A stretch of 64,000 nucleotides of DNA. Origin: Isoetes taiwanensis (taxonomy: Eukaryota > Streptophyta > Lycopodiopsida > Isoetales > Isoetaceae). The stretch is taken from the NCBI GenBank assembly GCA_021234155.1, contig JAJEKV010000016.1, positions 806,001 to 870,000 of the forward strand. The letters run 5' to 3'. The notes under the pieces are model-generated. The model was not told the DNA's origin and did no database searches. It saw nothing but the letters and a program-made list of their open reading frames with translations. Positions 9,648 through 21,060 of the stretch are shown piece by piece. Positions within the stretch are counted from its first letter, which is position 1. Each line of letters opens with the position of its first letter. Both the position numbers and the translations under genes were made by a program.

Positions 9648-10470
9648 CTTAGTATGCTTTCTAGTTAGCCTTAAGTTCTGGCACATGTTTTTCTAGTTGG
9701 TAGAACACATGTGCCAGAATCTTGGAACGTGTGGGCGATGATGGGATATGCCTTTAAGGCATTCTCTAGGCCAACATGCACCAAGAGGTGCGCATGACCA
9801 ATAGGGTCATGCGAGAGAGAGAGGAAAGGCATGGTGCGCGATGATGGGACATCGGTCGGATGCTCCCTATGCCACGATGCGGGGTTCGCACACCTGGCCA
9901 TAGGGGGGTCATGGTGAAGGTCAAAGTGATCATGCGCGATGATGGGATCGTGAGACGTTCCCTAGCTTAAAACCCTTGGGGCATGATGCACTAGGGGTAC
10001 TCGGCACCGGGTAACCGAGTACAAGGTAGCACTTGATCATGGGCGATGATGGGATCATCTTAAATGGTCCTTAAGCTCAAATCCGAAAGGGCCATGATCG
10101 AGTGCAAGGTATTAGTAAGGGGGGTGGTCCCCTAAAACCACAAACTTATTAATTAAACTAACGTAATGTGCTCCTTGTGCAGGAAAGTGAGAAGTGAGCA
10201 TCGAGGTGGGGCGCATTACGAGAAGATGGGGGGAACCATAATTTAGATGATGAACCCTAATAACTCTTATAATAATATTTTGAATTATTGTAAGAAGTAA
10301 CCTTGTTAAGGCTATATAATTTTGTATAAGTACAAATATAGCCTAAATTTTGACATTTAACTCTTTAATAGGAAGTTGATCGTTTAAATTTAAGTGTATG
10401 TTCTTGTGTTGTTTTGCAGGATAGAGGAGGCCCGTCACCTTAGCGCAATGCTGAGGACAGCATTGTCCTA
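9648..10470 (+). repeat. 3' untranslated region with four ~100-bp degenerate repeats
   Basis: The block GCGATGATGGGA recurs at 9735, 9838, 9936 and 10043, spaced 103, 98 and 107 bp, with similar flanking words (catg.gcgatgatgggat..). It lies between the chromodomain stop and the polypurine tract. No ORF is supported. The region from 10140 to 10470 has no repeat I can see. Confidence 0.7.
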
Positions 10471-10482
10471 AGGGGGGGAGAA
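10471..10482 (+). promoter_or_regulatory. Polypurine tract
   Basis: AGGGGGGGAGAA sits immediately 5' of the LTR start TGTGACG at 10483. This is the expected primer for plus-strand DNA synthesis. Confidence 0.85.
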
Positions 10483-12122
10483 TGTGACGTTCCAGGGGAA
10501 TATATGCTATAAATACGTATATTCCTGGACCCGTCACCATACAAGTCTACCTAGGTAGCCTTGTATGCCTTAGAAAGTGGCAAGGGGTGCACATCTAAGT
10601 TAATTGTTTAACTTAGATAACCTTAGGATAAGGCCCATTTCCACATGGCCTTATCCTATTGGGCAACAGCCACACGGCCTCATCCTAGTGGTGCCACGTG
10701 GCATCCCATGTGGACCCACACCTATATTGGCTCTAACCCTAACCCTAGACCCTTTCCCCTGACCTAGCACCTGAACTCTCATCTACGTGCCCAAAACCCC
10801 GTTTCGAGCATCGTTCGTCATAGCTTAGCCTAGAGCAGCAGCCCCTGGAAGGTGTGCATGATCGTAGAGGGAGCAAGCCTTCGACCCACGTCAAGGAGCA
10901 TGGAGACGCCAGGGATGGGAGGAAGCGCTTCTGGAGGAGGTAGGGTGAGTAGAGTTCATGTTAGTTCATCTGGAAGTTAGCACTCCAGATGGGTTAGTAG
11001 TTCGTGTCTAGAGTAGAGCCACCCTAGAACCTTGGTTGAACATCTTGAACCCTAATCAAGGAACCCTAACTGTTAGTTAGTTAGTTATGTATGATTAGGT
11101 TAAGATGTTCATATGATATTGATCATGATGTGATGTATGTGATGTTGGTTGATCATGTTTCTCCTCTTGTATTGGGAAGGGGGGTAGAGACCTAGGGCCA
11201 TGTGTAGTATGCTCCTAGTGTAGATCCCTTAGTTCCTATTAGATGCGGCCTGTGCATAGGAACCCACCGGGCTATGGAGGCTATGATGTGACTCAGCACT
11301 ACACAACGGGGCTAGAGGCAATGCAGAGGGAGGATCCCTGCTGAGTGGGGGCTACGGGGGATCCCATAGTGGGCTAGGCTTATGGTCGGTCACTTCGTGT
11401 GGGCCGAGCATGGGTCCGACATCTCCTGGGGTGATGGTGTCGCCCTACCTCTCAAGAGTTGCAAGTGTCAGCTTGGCTCTTGTTTTGGGGGGTTCAGTCG
11501 GGTATGAATCGTGTGTCGTCACGATTCTCTAGCCGCCCGTGGAATCTCTAGACCCCGGGAAGGGGAGATGCAACCCTTCCTGCCTCGACGGACCAGGGAG
11601 ATGCAACCTGGAGTAGTCCCGATGGGTGATGCCATGGGATTGCGTATCCGGAAGGCTAGAGTCATGCCAGAGCCTGATCGAGCCCATCTGCAAAGTATGC
11701 ACAGGAGGGGCGGATGGAGTGGTCAACCCTAGCCATTGTCTTATGCCAGCCCCGCCATTGTTATGACTCGGTCTGCTCTAGGCCTATCCTGTCAGTCGAC
11801 TTCCTTACGTGTCGGAGCCACGGGTAGGAGCTCTCATGTTTTATGGCGTATGATTATGTTCTTTGCACCTATGGATATGTGGATGAGCTACCCTTCGTGG
11901 TAGCATGTTGTATTGTATTGCTAGTTCTGACGATGTTTGTGCTTCCGCTGTGATAGGAGCCCATAGGGGAAGGGCGCGCAAGACACCTTCGTGTCCCCTT
12001 CCCGCACCATGGTGATCCCAGAGTGCGGGATAGACGGAGGGCCCGTGCGGTCGAAGGACCGGATGGGGGATTTCCTGCGGAGTGTACGGCCGGGCGCCGT
12101 ATATTTAGCAGGGAGCGTCACA
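10483..12122 (+). repeat. 3' LTR of the chromovirus (1640 bp)
   Basis: The LTR starts TGTGACGTTCCAGGGG after the polypurine tract and ends GGGAGCGTCACA, so it has TG..CA ends within the short inverted repeat TGTGACG/CGTCACA. The reverse complement of 46402-48055 has the same ends and a closely similar body. It holds telomere-like CTAACCCTAACCCTA near 10734. Small ORFs at 11511-11732 and elsewhere are chance. Confidence 0.9.
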
Positions 12123-12340
12123 CCCTAGAGGGAAAACCCGCTTATGTGGGTTTTTCTTATATTCTAGGAATATGCTGATATATGCCCAGAATGCGCCAAA
12201 AACTAGCCTAAACTTAATATGGCTAGTGATTTTCCAGTCATCCCTAATCCAAATAGATGAATGCAATCCACACATATCCTATAGCATGATTAAGATCTAC
12301 TTCAACAAATTGGCAAAAACACCACATTTCTAATTGTACA

Positions 12341-12660
12341 TTAAACCCCCTTAAACCCCCTTTGGTTTGGGTGCGTATTCACACGGGGGTGACTCCGGGC
12401 ATCGAGAGCTATTGGATAAGTATATATGCCTTTAATTCCACGATCTAGACCGCGCATAGAAATCCTCGTTTGTGGGGTATACCTGTACAAGTTTTGGTAT
12501 ACTATATAACACAGTTTACAAAATACTATAAGATTTGCGGCAATGTACTATATGGTGTTGATTTTGTCCATGCATAATATAATTTTAGGGGCTCTCGCTG
12601 CCCTACGTCAACCCCCGTGTGAATATGCACCCAAACCAAAGGGGGTTTAAGAGGGAATTT
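12341..12660. mobile_element. Foldback/MITE-like element, copy A
   Basis: The left arm (about 12350-12410) and right arm (about 12589-12660) are inverted repeats that share TTTGGTTTGGGTGC, TATTCACACGGGGG and CGAGAGC. The core between them matches the core of the element at 19961-20422, including 'atcctcgtttgtggggtat'. The outer ends are diverged, so exact borders and target duplication were not fixed. It is non-coding. Confidence 0.75.
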
Positions 12661-12710
12661 AATTTTTAAGTGTAGAATGTAATGGTTTGTGTTATACCTA
12701 AAAAAAATTT

Positions 12711-12723
12711 GCCCCTTCGGGGC
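12711..12723. repeat. GC hairpin with TTCG loop after an A-run
   Basis: GCCCCTTCGGGGC forms a 4-5 bp stem with a TTCG loop and follows a run of A. A similar A-run plus GGGCC-CTTCG-GGCCC hairpin lies next to copy B near 20437-20452. It is probably part of the element family's terminal structure. Confidence 0.4.
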
Positions 12724-13356
12724 GTTCAACAAAAATCATTACATTGTACTTAAATGAATCGATATTAATTGTGTAATTAAATAATATGTAGCATAGTAAT
12801 AAAAATTAATATTAGAATAAAGCATTAGTAATAAACTATAAGTAAAACCATTTTATTTCACACAAGAAAATGGAATGTGGATTTCAACACACCGGGCACA
12901 TATCAACAATTGAATTCTCAAGTACAATATCTGGCACTACTCCAGAATAAATTGTTTTTGCTGGATAAGAACAAACAAGGATCGCACTTTATGTAACCCC
13001 ATTGGATCTACTTCCTCAAGCTGCATTTGCATGAACAATATCATTGATGTATCCAACTAGCTATCCGTCAATAGAAGCTTCGCCATGTGTTGGTTGCATT
13101 CATGGCGGGACTAGTTAAACTCGAACTTGGCTTATAGAGCATTAAAAAAAAACAATGGTCACTTTACATTTAAAAAAAAGTTGTATAATAGTGTGAATAG
13201 CAATGGTTGAAATTTGTAGCAGGGCATGCTATTCCTTTAGGCTCGTGCTAGGGTGGTATGAACTTCCAAAGATATGGAGCCATAACTCATAGCCCCAGTG
13301 CAAAAGCTCTTCACAATTTCACTAGCCACTCTCTTATGAATTTCTGATATGCAAGG
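12724..13356. other. AT-rich non-coding stretch
   Basis: No ORF, exon or repeat was supported in this AT-rich interval. Confidence 0.5.
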
Positions 13357-13614
13357 GTGTCAAGTCAGGAAGACTGTGCAATAAAAATTCGAAACCTGGA
13401 AAGCAAACTGGATTCCACAATTTGCACAATTAGAGATCGCAAAGAATTAGAGAAGCATGTACCAACACCACTTGAAACAGTTGTGGAGTATGACAAAGCA
13501 GCTATCTTATGGTCTCTCCGTGAAGAGATCAAGCAGATGGAATGCGCACTGAACAAATTGAAGGATGGTAGTTCGGCCAATATCTGCATAAAAATTGTCA
13601 GAACTTATTGCTAA
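13357..13614 (+). CDS. Possible coiled-coil exon, unknown protein
   Basis: An 85-residue open frame is rich in Glu, Lys, Leu and Ile with heptad-like spacing ([28 protein letters not shown]). This composition is more protein-like than random AT-rich DNA. There is no recognised family, no companion exon and no clear start. It lies on the opposite strand from the gene at 13.97-14.63 kb. Confidence 0.25.
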   Translation: MSSQEDCAIKIRNLESKLDSTICTIRDRKELEKHVPTPLETVVEYDKAAILWSLREEIKQMECALNKLKDGSSANICIKIVRTYC

Positions 13615-13964
13615 GCAAGCAGTAGTTACATTTGGTAAGACAAATAGTCCTTAGATAACCTTAGGAAGGACTGTTGCTGCAACTACACGCTCCACAAAGA
13701 TGATGGCTCTAAAATCATCCGTATAGCGGTACCTCATCAATATTTTAATTAGTGATTGTACCTTTGGCGTGACTTTACCATCAGCTACGGCTTCACCAAG
13801 AATTTGATCTACATGTTCTCCTCCTGAGACAACTGAACCCAGTGTGCTTTGATTGTTAGAGAAGTATTAGGTTCTTTATATGTTGGCTAGAAAATAGAAA
13901 AGTAAGCTTCCAAACTTATGATGCTTGCGAAACCTAAAGACATGTGAATATGAAGAAGACATAC

Positions 13965-14626
13965 CTCGTGTATCTGGAAGTTCTCTCTCCTCAACTTCAG
14001 CACTCCCAAGTATTGGTTTTTCTTGATTCATGCAGTCAATGGGTCCTTCCTTCAAATCACATTCTAATATATCAACAACCTTTTGCAAGTAAGATTCCTG
14101 AAACTTTACATCAACTTGATGGCCGACTCTTTCATCATTTTTCAAATTTGACAGAAATGATTGTGCCACCTGTCAGTAGGCCATGGAATTCAAAACGGTG
14201 CTATTAGTTTTTAAGTAAGGAATAAATATGTATATCCATGACAGAACATTCCTTGCCTTGTTGCCTTGTATGCACACGAGTTCATCAAGAGTGTATGTGA
14301 CAGCACGAAGCTTCTGAAGCAGATTAGCTGCTCCATCACTCTTTGTTCTCTCTGACACACCATAAACAAGGCGGAGCTCTTCTGTCAGCCAGTGTGGGAA
14401 TTTCCTGCAATTTTTTTTCCATGTCGGAAATTCTCGATTTCAGCAGGTACGATGCTAGTGTTCCTAGGAATTCGGCATACACTGCTGTCAGCCCAGCATC
14501 TCGGGCACCCATAAACTGCCATTTGCTACGTTTCGAGCTGGAACTGGCAGCATCTTCAACTGCCCCACCAATGCTATCTTTTTCTCTGAGATATTTTTGA
14601 ACTTCAACATACCTCTGAAGAGCCAT
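13965..14626 (-). pseudogene. Unrecognised host gene, two exons, frameshifted
   Basis: Exon 1 starts at the Met at 14626 (MALQRYVEVQKYLREKDS), runs through GARDAGLTAVYAEFLGTLA and reaches a run of eight A on the coding strand (GGAAAAAAAATTG, around 14409-14416). Beyond the run the coding-like sequence continues in another frame (FPHWLTEELRLVYGVSERTK, then LRAVTYTLDELVCIQGNKAR). A length change in the A-run would explain this: a real mutation or a sequencing error. Exon 2 (13965-14169) follows a TGACAG acceptor, reads VAQSFLSNLKNDERVG.. and ends at a GTATG donor. Downstream exons were not found. I do not recognise the family. Confidence 0.5.
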
Positions 14627-14639
14627 TAAACAAAGGACA

Positions 14640-17160
14640 CATTCTGAGCTGGTGATAGAACACAGAAGCTAATTTCCTTCTTTCTTTGGAAGAATGTCGT
14701 CTTTATAAATGTGCAGAACTACTCCTGTTTGATTCTGAAACATGCATAGATCGATTAGATTAAAAATCTTGAATTCTTGCATGTTGCTTTTTTGCAGAAG
14801 AAGCCCTCTTGACGATTCATCTACTGCTAGAAAAAGGGTAAAAACAGGGGTAGAACAGGTTCATACGGTTTCGTAAGTAAATATGGCTGGGTGAGGCGGA
14901 TGCGTTTGTTGCTTTTAGATCAAAAAGCTCGTTCTTGCTTTAATGATAGAAGCAGAAGAAGATAGGCAGAAGAAGATAGATAGATATTAGATATTAGGGT
15001 CAGAACTAGAAGCAAGCGACAGAAGGATGTAGAGAGTATCGAGATGATTCTAAGCCAGACTTCTCCTCTTTTGCTTGTAACCGGGATGCTTAGACTTTTT
15101 GCTTGCAATATAAACCAAAATCCAAAACAAGAATAAAAAACTATCGTGTAGCATCCCACAGATTGAAGCTCACACTTTTGCACAGACAGATTGATGCTTT
15201 TGCTTACAAAACCATTATTGTAACCAAAACCAAAACCAGAATAAACAAGGTGCTGCGCACGGAGGGTTGCCCTCCATGGCCGGAGGGTGAAGTGGCTTAA
15301 ATCATAGTTCAAAGTCATATTTTGACAATCAATTCAAAACGATAACCCCGAACATTTAGAAACGAAATCCTCTGTAGCCAACGAACTACCTTTATCTTCC
15401 AAAATGCAGCTAAAGAGTTTAGCAACCTGTGGAAGAAAGAACCTGTGAGTTTAGATATCAGCCACGCAAGGAGGGGGATTGTATAAGACACTCTACCTAT
15501 GATTCGTTGTTAATAATATTGAAGACTATGGTGAGTTTTGATCTGTTTTTTTAGATTTATTTTAAGTAGCTATTTGCAGGACCTGGGTTATAGCTTCTCA
15601 TACCAGTTGTCGAATATATTTTGTTGCGCATTTCAATTGATCATCTGGGCCAAGAATTGAGACCAGCAGTGACCCTTACTATATTATTATTGTGATATTC
15701 GAGTGAGGCTTATGCATTGTGGAATGCCTCTACAAGTATTTTGTCTCCTTTTATGATTGAATTTTATCATGTAAAGCCCCAAGCTATGAGTTATTGTTCT
15801 TTGGTCGTAAAAGACTATGGAACGGTTAAAGAAATCAAGCAAGGAAGAAAAGTTGCATTAACTTTTTTAGGAGACCACCTAGGCCCATGGGACAGCTAGG
15901 AGCTTAGCTAGGGACCTGGAGCAATGACAACAAAGAATGATATTTCCATCTTGCCTTTTATGAAGATTACATAAGTAAATAAAGGCAAAGGAAAATTTTA
16001 GAAACATGTAAGAGGAATAGTCACAAATTGAAAATTAAAACATAATTATCCAAGTGAATAAACAATCAAATTTAAGCGAGCATGCCTTACAATATCTTGG
16101 CACCTTGCCTCAACTATGTAAGATGTGCACCACAACTTCACAACATGGCTCTCTATTTTTAGGTTGCTTTAAATTCTACCTTACAAAATAGAAAACCCTA
16201 ACTATTTTTCTTAGCATTGATGTGATTTTAGATTTTAGGTTGACCATTTTAGACCCTTTTCGTATATCTATAGCTATACATGCCAGTGTATATTTATATC
16301 TTCACCAAGGGGCAAAAACGACTCTAGCCTAAAGCTCTTGCTCATGCATTAAAAGGGAGGGCTACCACATAAGTGAAAGCAAATGTGAAGCACAACCGGT
16401 TTTCAAGGGAAGGCCAAAACATGAAGCACAACCCTGAAACAAACATGAAGCATAACCCAAACTCATTGACCTCGAGTCGAGTTTCCGTCAAAATTACCCA
16501 AACACTTCGAAGACAGCTGGCATATGACAGGCATTTTTAAATAGGTATTATTTTCATATTGATGTCAAGTTAAGCGTACATAATTTCCCCAAACATATTG
16601 AGATATCTTGTTTTACATCGATGTTAGATTGAGCCTAAATAATTTCTTCTGAACATTTTAGGATATATCTTGTTTCATATAATTTATCCAAACCACACAG
16701 CATGTATAGCATGTACAATGACTTAACATAATTTACTTGAAAGGGTAAAACTCTTTGAAAGTCTTGACAAATTGCAGTTCCATGTAGTAAGTTTCATCTA
16801 AAGATAACCAGCTCATCAAAATATTAGGGCATTTCAACTCAAAACATTTTACTTTTTATAAGTATTTTGCAAAACCAGTAAGTAACCCTTTACAAGCACA
16901 GGTTTTAAGCATGAATCTATAGGAACAGTTTTCAACCATGTATATGCCCCATGAACAATCCATGGAGGCAAAAGACTACTCTTTGACAAGTTTGTGTGTT
17001 GTACAGCAAGCAGGAGTATCAATCTCTTTTGAAGACACCGGCTTAAAAATTTTATTGATGACTTTCCTTCTGCATGGAACCAGTCTAGCGTATACCAAAA
17101 TCTATAGCCCTGCAGGGCTCTGAAAGCAAAATCCTGAAAAGTTAAATATATTAGGATCAC
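14640..17160. other. Intron or intergenic sequence
   Basis: No confident exon was found. A GC hairpin (GGAGGGTTGCCCTCC, about 15261-15275) stands out. Longer open frames at 14920-15318 and 15717-15899 lack family motifs and look like chance. Confidence 0.4.
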
Positions 17161-19481
17161 TCGCATAGTAGGTTATATGCTGGAGACCATGAAGGCTGCA
17201 GTTGCGAAACAATTGACTTATATAAGTTCTCATCACTTTCGCCACCTTCAGCTTCACCATAAACCATTCCCTCTGCTGCAACTCCAGCAAAGAGAACCAT
17301 GGTATATCTGAAAATACAATATAATTTTATCAATGCATCCCCACGGAGAGATTAATATGTGTCATATGGTGACAGACCTGTCAATTGTAGTAGCTGTTAA
17401 ACGATTTTGTCGTAATTCATCCTCCAAGCTTGCGTCCCAGAATTGCGTGCCCGCCTACAACAAGCATCACCACTAACATGTGAACAGAAAAGGACAAAAC
17501 CATAATTGATTGTTCAAAATAGAAATTAAGTGGTGGCGCAGTCTTGGACTCCTATTCGGGCGTCCACCTATTTGTGAAGTGTGTTGGACCCCCACATTTT
17601 TGCCATGGACATAAGAATAGACATATAGCAGCAGAATATAGATGAATCTCGAATATGCAATCTAGCCACCTGATCGACGCTGTAGAAAAAATGCATTGGG
17701 ATCTAACAATCTTGTCAACCTAAAAATAACTAGTGCCTGGTTAGTGATCCAGGGAGAAGCAGCTTAATAATTCAGCGTGGCCCATAATCCTTGTTCTGCT
17801 ATATGCTTTTCATTTCTCATTTTGCTATATAACCTGAATGACAAGCAAGAATCAAGATCCAAATTTTCAGTATCCTGGTACAGTGGCGCAGAAAACTAAA
17901 AGACTTAGAGTGGAAATAAATAAAAACTTTTCTATTAACAGTGCGATGAAATGCAAAGCCCAGGAGAGATGCTTACCAGTCCTCGAATGCCAGCATTTAA
18001 TGCTTCCATAGTGTCAAGGATCACTCCCCGTACAGGACAACCTAGCAAATATGTTGTAACAAATGGGGAGTTTCAAAATGTTTTCTCTGCAAGGAGGGAC
18101 AGAAACTTATAGTCATCTCACCAACTAAAACGTGCCCAGCTTCATGAACAAGAATCCGTTGTTTGAAAGGTTTCCACGGGGCTCAAAAGCTGGCCAACAC
18201 TGTGCCTCCAAGGTAAATAGAATCGAAGTGAAAACCCCGCGCCACGAAGAGCAATGGTCTTGTATCAACTCCATTGTTCCCTAGGTAAGCTATCGTTGCA
18301 AGAGAATTTTGTCGATTATGAGGGCTGCACTTCCATTCGCTCCCCATTTCTTAGGAGAGAACTTAGATGCTGCATAGGACAACCATTTTACATAAGCAGT
18401 TTTACAAAAAAAAAATGAGGGAAAATTTATGACTTAGTTTAATATCTCACGCGCATTCCCAGCCTATGCTACTTACTGTAGTGAGTTGCCAAGGAGAATT
18501 TCAACCATTGACATCAAATAGCTGGAGTAACAACTCTTGGCCCTTCAGAAGCTGCACAAAAACAAGTCAGAAACCTAAATAAACAATAGTCTGCAAGTAT
18601 AAGAATGGCACAGCAAACAATGAAAATATGCGTAACTTTTATGTTTTAACCCAGTAACTTGTTCTAGAACCTACCATGCTAGTGGAAATATTATGTTGAC
18701 TCATTTTTCATCATCAAGCACTCGGGTAACATGCCCCAAACTACCTTGCTTCATGTATTATATATGTCTGGGGGATATTGACAATTGATATAAAACACTA
18801 TAACATGCTTGAAGTGTTGTTTATTGACTAGATTCTCAGATAGGCATGTTCACACCATCCTACAGCCCCTTGGTATCTTTAGAGCCATCTATAGTGTCTT
18901 GAAAATATGTGCTAATTCTTTGGAGACCCTGCGTTGCATTTATCTTCTTCTGACAGCAGTTCAATACTTAGCCTCACGTTATTAGAGAATAGTATCTTAT
19001 AATCGATGCCCAGTATCTCAGAGCTCCAATTTATGAGTTACGTGAATTATTAATAAAGAACACAATTGTAATATCACTCACCTCTAGACTTGTAGCGGCC
19101 AAAACTGGGAATTAAGCCCTGCATAGTAAGAAATTCATATGCTTCTCCTACAAGTGCCATGTCGGAAGCATCCTTACAAGAATCTAAAACCTTAAACAGC
19201 TCTTCCTTCTTTTGCACGCGAATCCAAAAGGGGTCCCCATCTTCATCTCTATTCTCAAATACAACTTCAACTTCTGGCAAACCCTGTTTTGCAACCTTGC
19301 CATCAACAAAGGCCCTATTAGAAAAACCTCCCTTGAGCTTCAAATCAGCACTCTGTGGTCGAAGGATTGCAGCCAGAGCTTGGCTATGGCGACGGTTATC
19401 CAATAGAGGATCGGAATGGCCAACAGAGATTTTGCCCCAGGCTGTGCTTCGTGCACACAAGTATCTGGGGCCTCCATGCAT
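17161..19481 (-). pseudogene. FtsH/peptidase M41-like plant protein, probably decayed
   Basis: Exon 1 (19082-19481) starts MHGGPRYLCARSTAWGK and looks like an organelle transit region, then ends with EFLTMQGLIPSFGRYKSR at a GTGAGT donor. A later exon, ending at 18122, carries FHFDSIYLGGTVLASF and the zinc motif HEAGH (18132-18146). It contains an in-frame TGA at 18183-18185. Exons 17977-18041 (GCPVRGVILDTMEALNAG), 17378-17454 (AGTQFWDASLEDELRQNR) and 17161-17307 (VLFAGVAAEGMVYGEAEGG) join in phase. The order matches plant thylakoid or mitochondrial M41-like proteins that lack the AAA ATPase. The TGA, an unclear exon near 18.5 kb and no recognisable C-terminus suggest a pseudogene. Confidence 0.7.
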
Positions 19482-19567
19482 CCAAACTTCCGGTTAGCCG
19501 GTATGCACAGCAGCTGCCTGGCAACAGGGATGACCTAACATTTACAGCTTACAGCAGGTTTTTAGCA

Positions 19568-19621
19568 GTTTTTGGCATATTCTAGGTATATGCTAGCATA
19601 TACCATGAATATGCCAAAAAC
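19568..19621. repeat. Palindrome of about 54 bp
   Basis: GTTTTTGGCATATTC is mirrored by GAATATGCCAAAAAC around the centre TATATGCTAGCATATA, with only a few mismatches. A decayed relative is near 12160-12215 and a half-copy near 40632-40675. Confidence 0.6.
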
Positions 19622-19835
19622 CCACATAAACAAGGGATTGCCCCCCTAGGGGCAACCCAAAAACCATTACCTAGCATAATAGAAGCTATGATGCCATACC
19701 AATATTCTATGTCATCAAGAATGCAGTCCGCCAGCAACACAAGAATCTAGAGGGTAAAAGTTATTGGGGCTTCATACATATGCATGCAGTGACAATATCA
19801 ACCGCTGGATTATTTCAGCGAATCCAAATTAACGA

Positions 19836-19960
19836 CCCAAAAAGGGCGCACTCTAGAAATACTATTTAGTATGCCTTCACGAATACACGCTGAAATCATA
19901 GAAAAACCATGTGAAAAAACGTATAAAACTATAAAAATAAGCCCCTGTTATAATGCTAGA
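19836..19960. repeat. Dispersed repeat, second copy at 22270-22400
   Basis: Both copies share 'cactctagaaatactattta' and 'cctgttataatgcta', with diverged sequence between. The copy here is interrupted at its right end by the inverted-repeat element that starts at 19961. Confidence 0.6.
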
Positions 19961-20422
19961 TATAACAATCAACACACAACTACCATTAACATTATTAACA
20001 CAAACCATTGCATTTAACACATTTAAAATAAAATCCCCCTTAAACCCCATTTGGTTTGGGTGCATATTCACACGGGGGGTTACTCCGGGCAACGAGAGCT
20101 GTTGGATGGGCATATTTGCCCATTATTCCAAGATCTGGACCGTACATAGCGATCCTCGTTTGTGGGGTATGCATGTACAAGTTTTTGTATACTGTATATT
20201 AAAGTTTGCAAAATACTATAAGGTTTGAGAGAATGTACTTAATGGTGTTAATTTTGTACATGTATTATAAATATATTTTTGGGGCTCTCGCTGCCCTACG
20301 TAACCCCCCGTGTGAATATGCACCCAAACCAAAGGGGGTTTAAGGGGGATTTTATTTTAAATGTGTTAAATGCAATGGTTTGTGTTAATAATGTTAATGG
20401 TAGTTGTGTGTTGATTGTTATA
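19961..20422. mobile_element. Long-inverted-repeat element, copy B (462 bp)
   Basis: The first ~120 bp and the last ~120 bp are almost perfect inverted copies (one mismatch seen), starting TATAACAATCAACACACAAC and extending through TTTGGTTTGGGTGCATATTC. The core is shared with copy A at 12.3-12.7 kb. It sits inside the dispersed repeat described at 19836-19960. Flanking TA/TA is compatible with a TA target. The near identity of the arms points to recent insertion or gene conversion. No ORF is present. Confidence 0.85.
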
Positions 20423-20653
20423 TTAAAAAAAATTTTGGGCCCTTCGGGCCCTAACTAAAGAAAACATAAGTAAACTTTATGGGTCTAAATATTAATTACT
20501 AAAAAGCATAATAACACGAAGATGAACAAATTATTTCCATGGCAAATGGATTCAGTTGATGATTGCATGTATGCATTCTTATATACATGGCATTCAAGTA
20601 TTACCCATTTTACTCAAAACAGTCAATAAGCCGCTTAAGAATTTCCTAGCACT

Positions 20654-21060
20654 CTATATATACATGGCATTCAGATATTCCCCATTCTTCTCAAAATAGT
20701 CAATAAGCCGCTTAAGGAAGCCCTGACGAGACACTGTTGCAGTATCACGAATGATGCAGCATTGTCTTCTTGCCCTTGTAATTGCAACATTCATTCTGCG
20801 TTGATCACAAAGAAACCCCACCTATGGCAACATTCGTTACCAACAGTTAAGACATGTTCCTCGTGCAGGTGCTAACTTGAAAGAAAAACTTCACATACAG
20901 AAAATATTTGTTGCTCACCTCTCGTAGCACATTTGAACGAACCATAGAAATAATAATTGCTTCTTTCTCTGGCCTTGAAACCCATCTACTGTGCTGATTT
21001 CTAGCCCACTTAATAAATTTTCTTCAGATTTCAATTGTTCTAGAAGCAACCCAATTCGAA
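20654..21060 (-). pseudogene. C-terminal helicase exons of an IGHMBP2/SMUBP-2-like protein
   Basis: The last exon (20654-20821) reads VGFLCDQRRMNVAITRARRQ, the superfamily 1 motif VI, then VSRQGFLKRLIDYFEKNGEY and a stop. The preceding exon ends at 20920 in phase. It carries motif V as STVDGFQG and then, in a different frame, KEAIIISMVRSN. One base is missing near 20968-20972, between GFQG and the conserved EKEA. These blocks are characteristic of the UPF1-like DNA/RNA helicases of the IGHMBP2 group. The upstream helicase motifs (Walker A and B) were not found, so this is a truncated and frameshifted relic. Confidence 0.75.

Larger units (their letters stand above)
2567..12122 (+). mobile_element. 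Broken Ty3/Gypsy chromovirus, 5' LTR missing
   Basis: The order is extra ORF, gag with zinc knuckle, protease, RT, RNase H, integrase, chromodomain, polypurine tract, 3' LTR. This is the Ty3/Gypsy chromovirus order. The 5' LTR and primer-binding site are absent: the left end abuts the truncated DUF7869-like gene at about 2566. Coding is interrupted by TGA 3982-3984, TAG 5621-5623, a one-base shift near 6297, a MITE at 6578-6848, a small deletion near 7830 and TAA 9297-9299. The element is therefore dead in cis. The LTR at 46402-48055 on the minus strand is a sister copy. Confidence 0.9.

Noticed and set aside
9735-10055. CRISPR-like array
   Set aside because: Repeat words are short, degenerate and ~100 bp apart with related rather than unique spacers, in a plant retrotransposon.
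10734-10748. Interstitial telomere repeat
   Set aside because: CTAACCCTAACCCTA is only about two units long, lies within the LTR and has a relative in the sister LTR, so it is LTR sequence.
11511-11732. ORF inside the LTR as a protein gene
   Set aside because: GC-rich LTR sequence without motif support, and the frame is not kept in the sister LTR at 46.4-48.1 kb.
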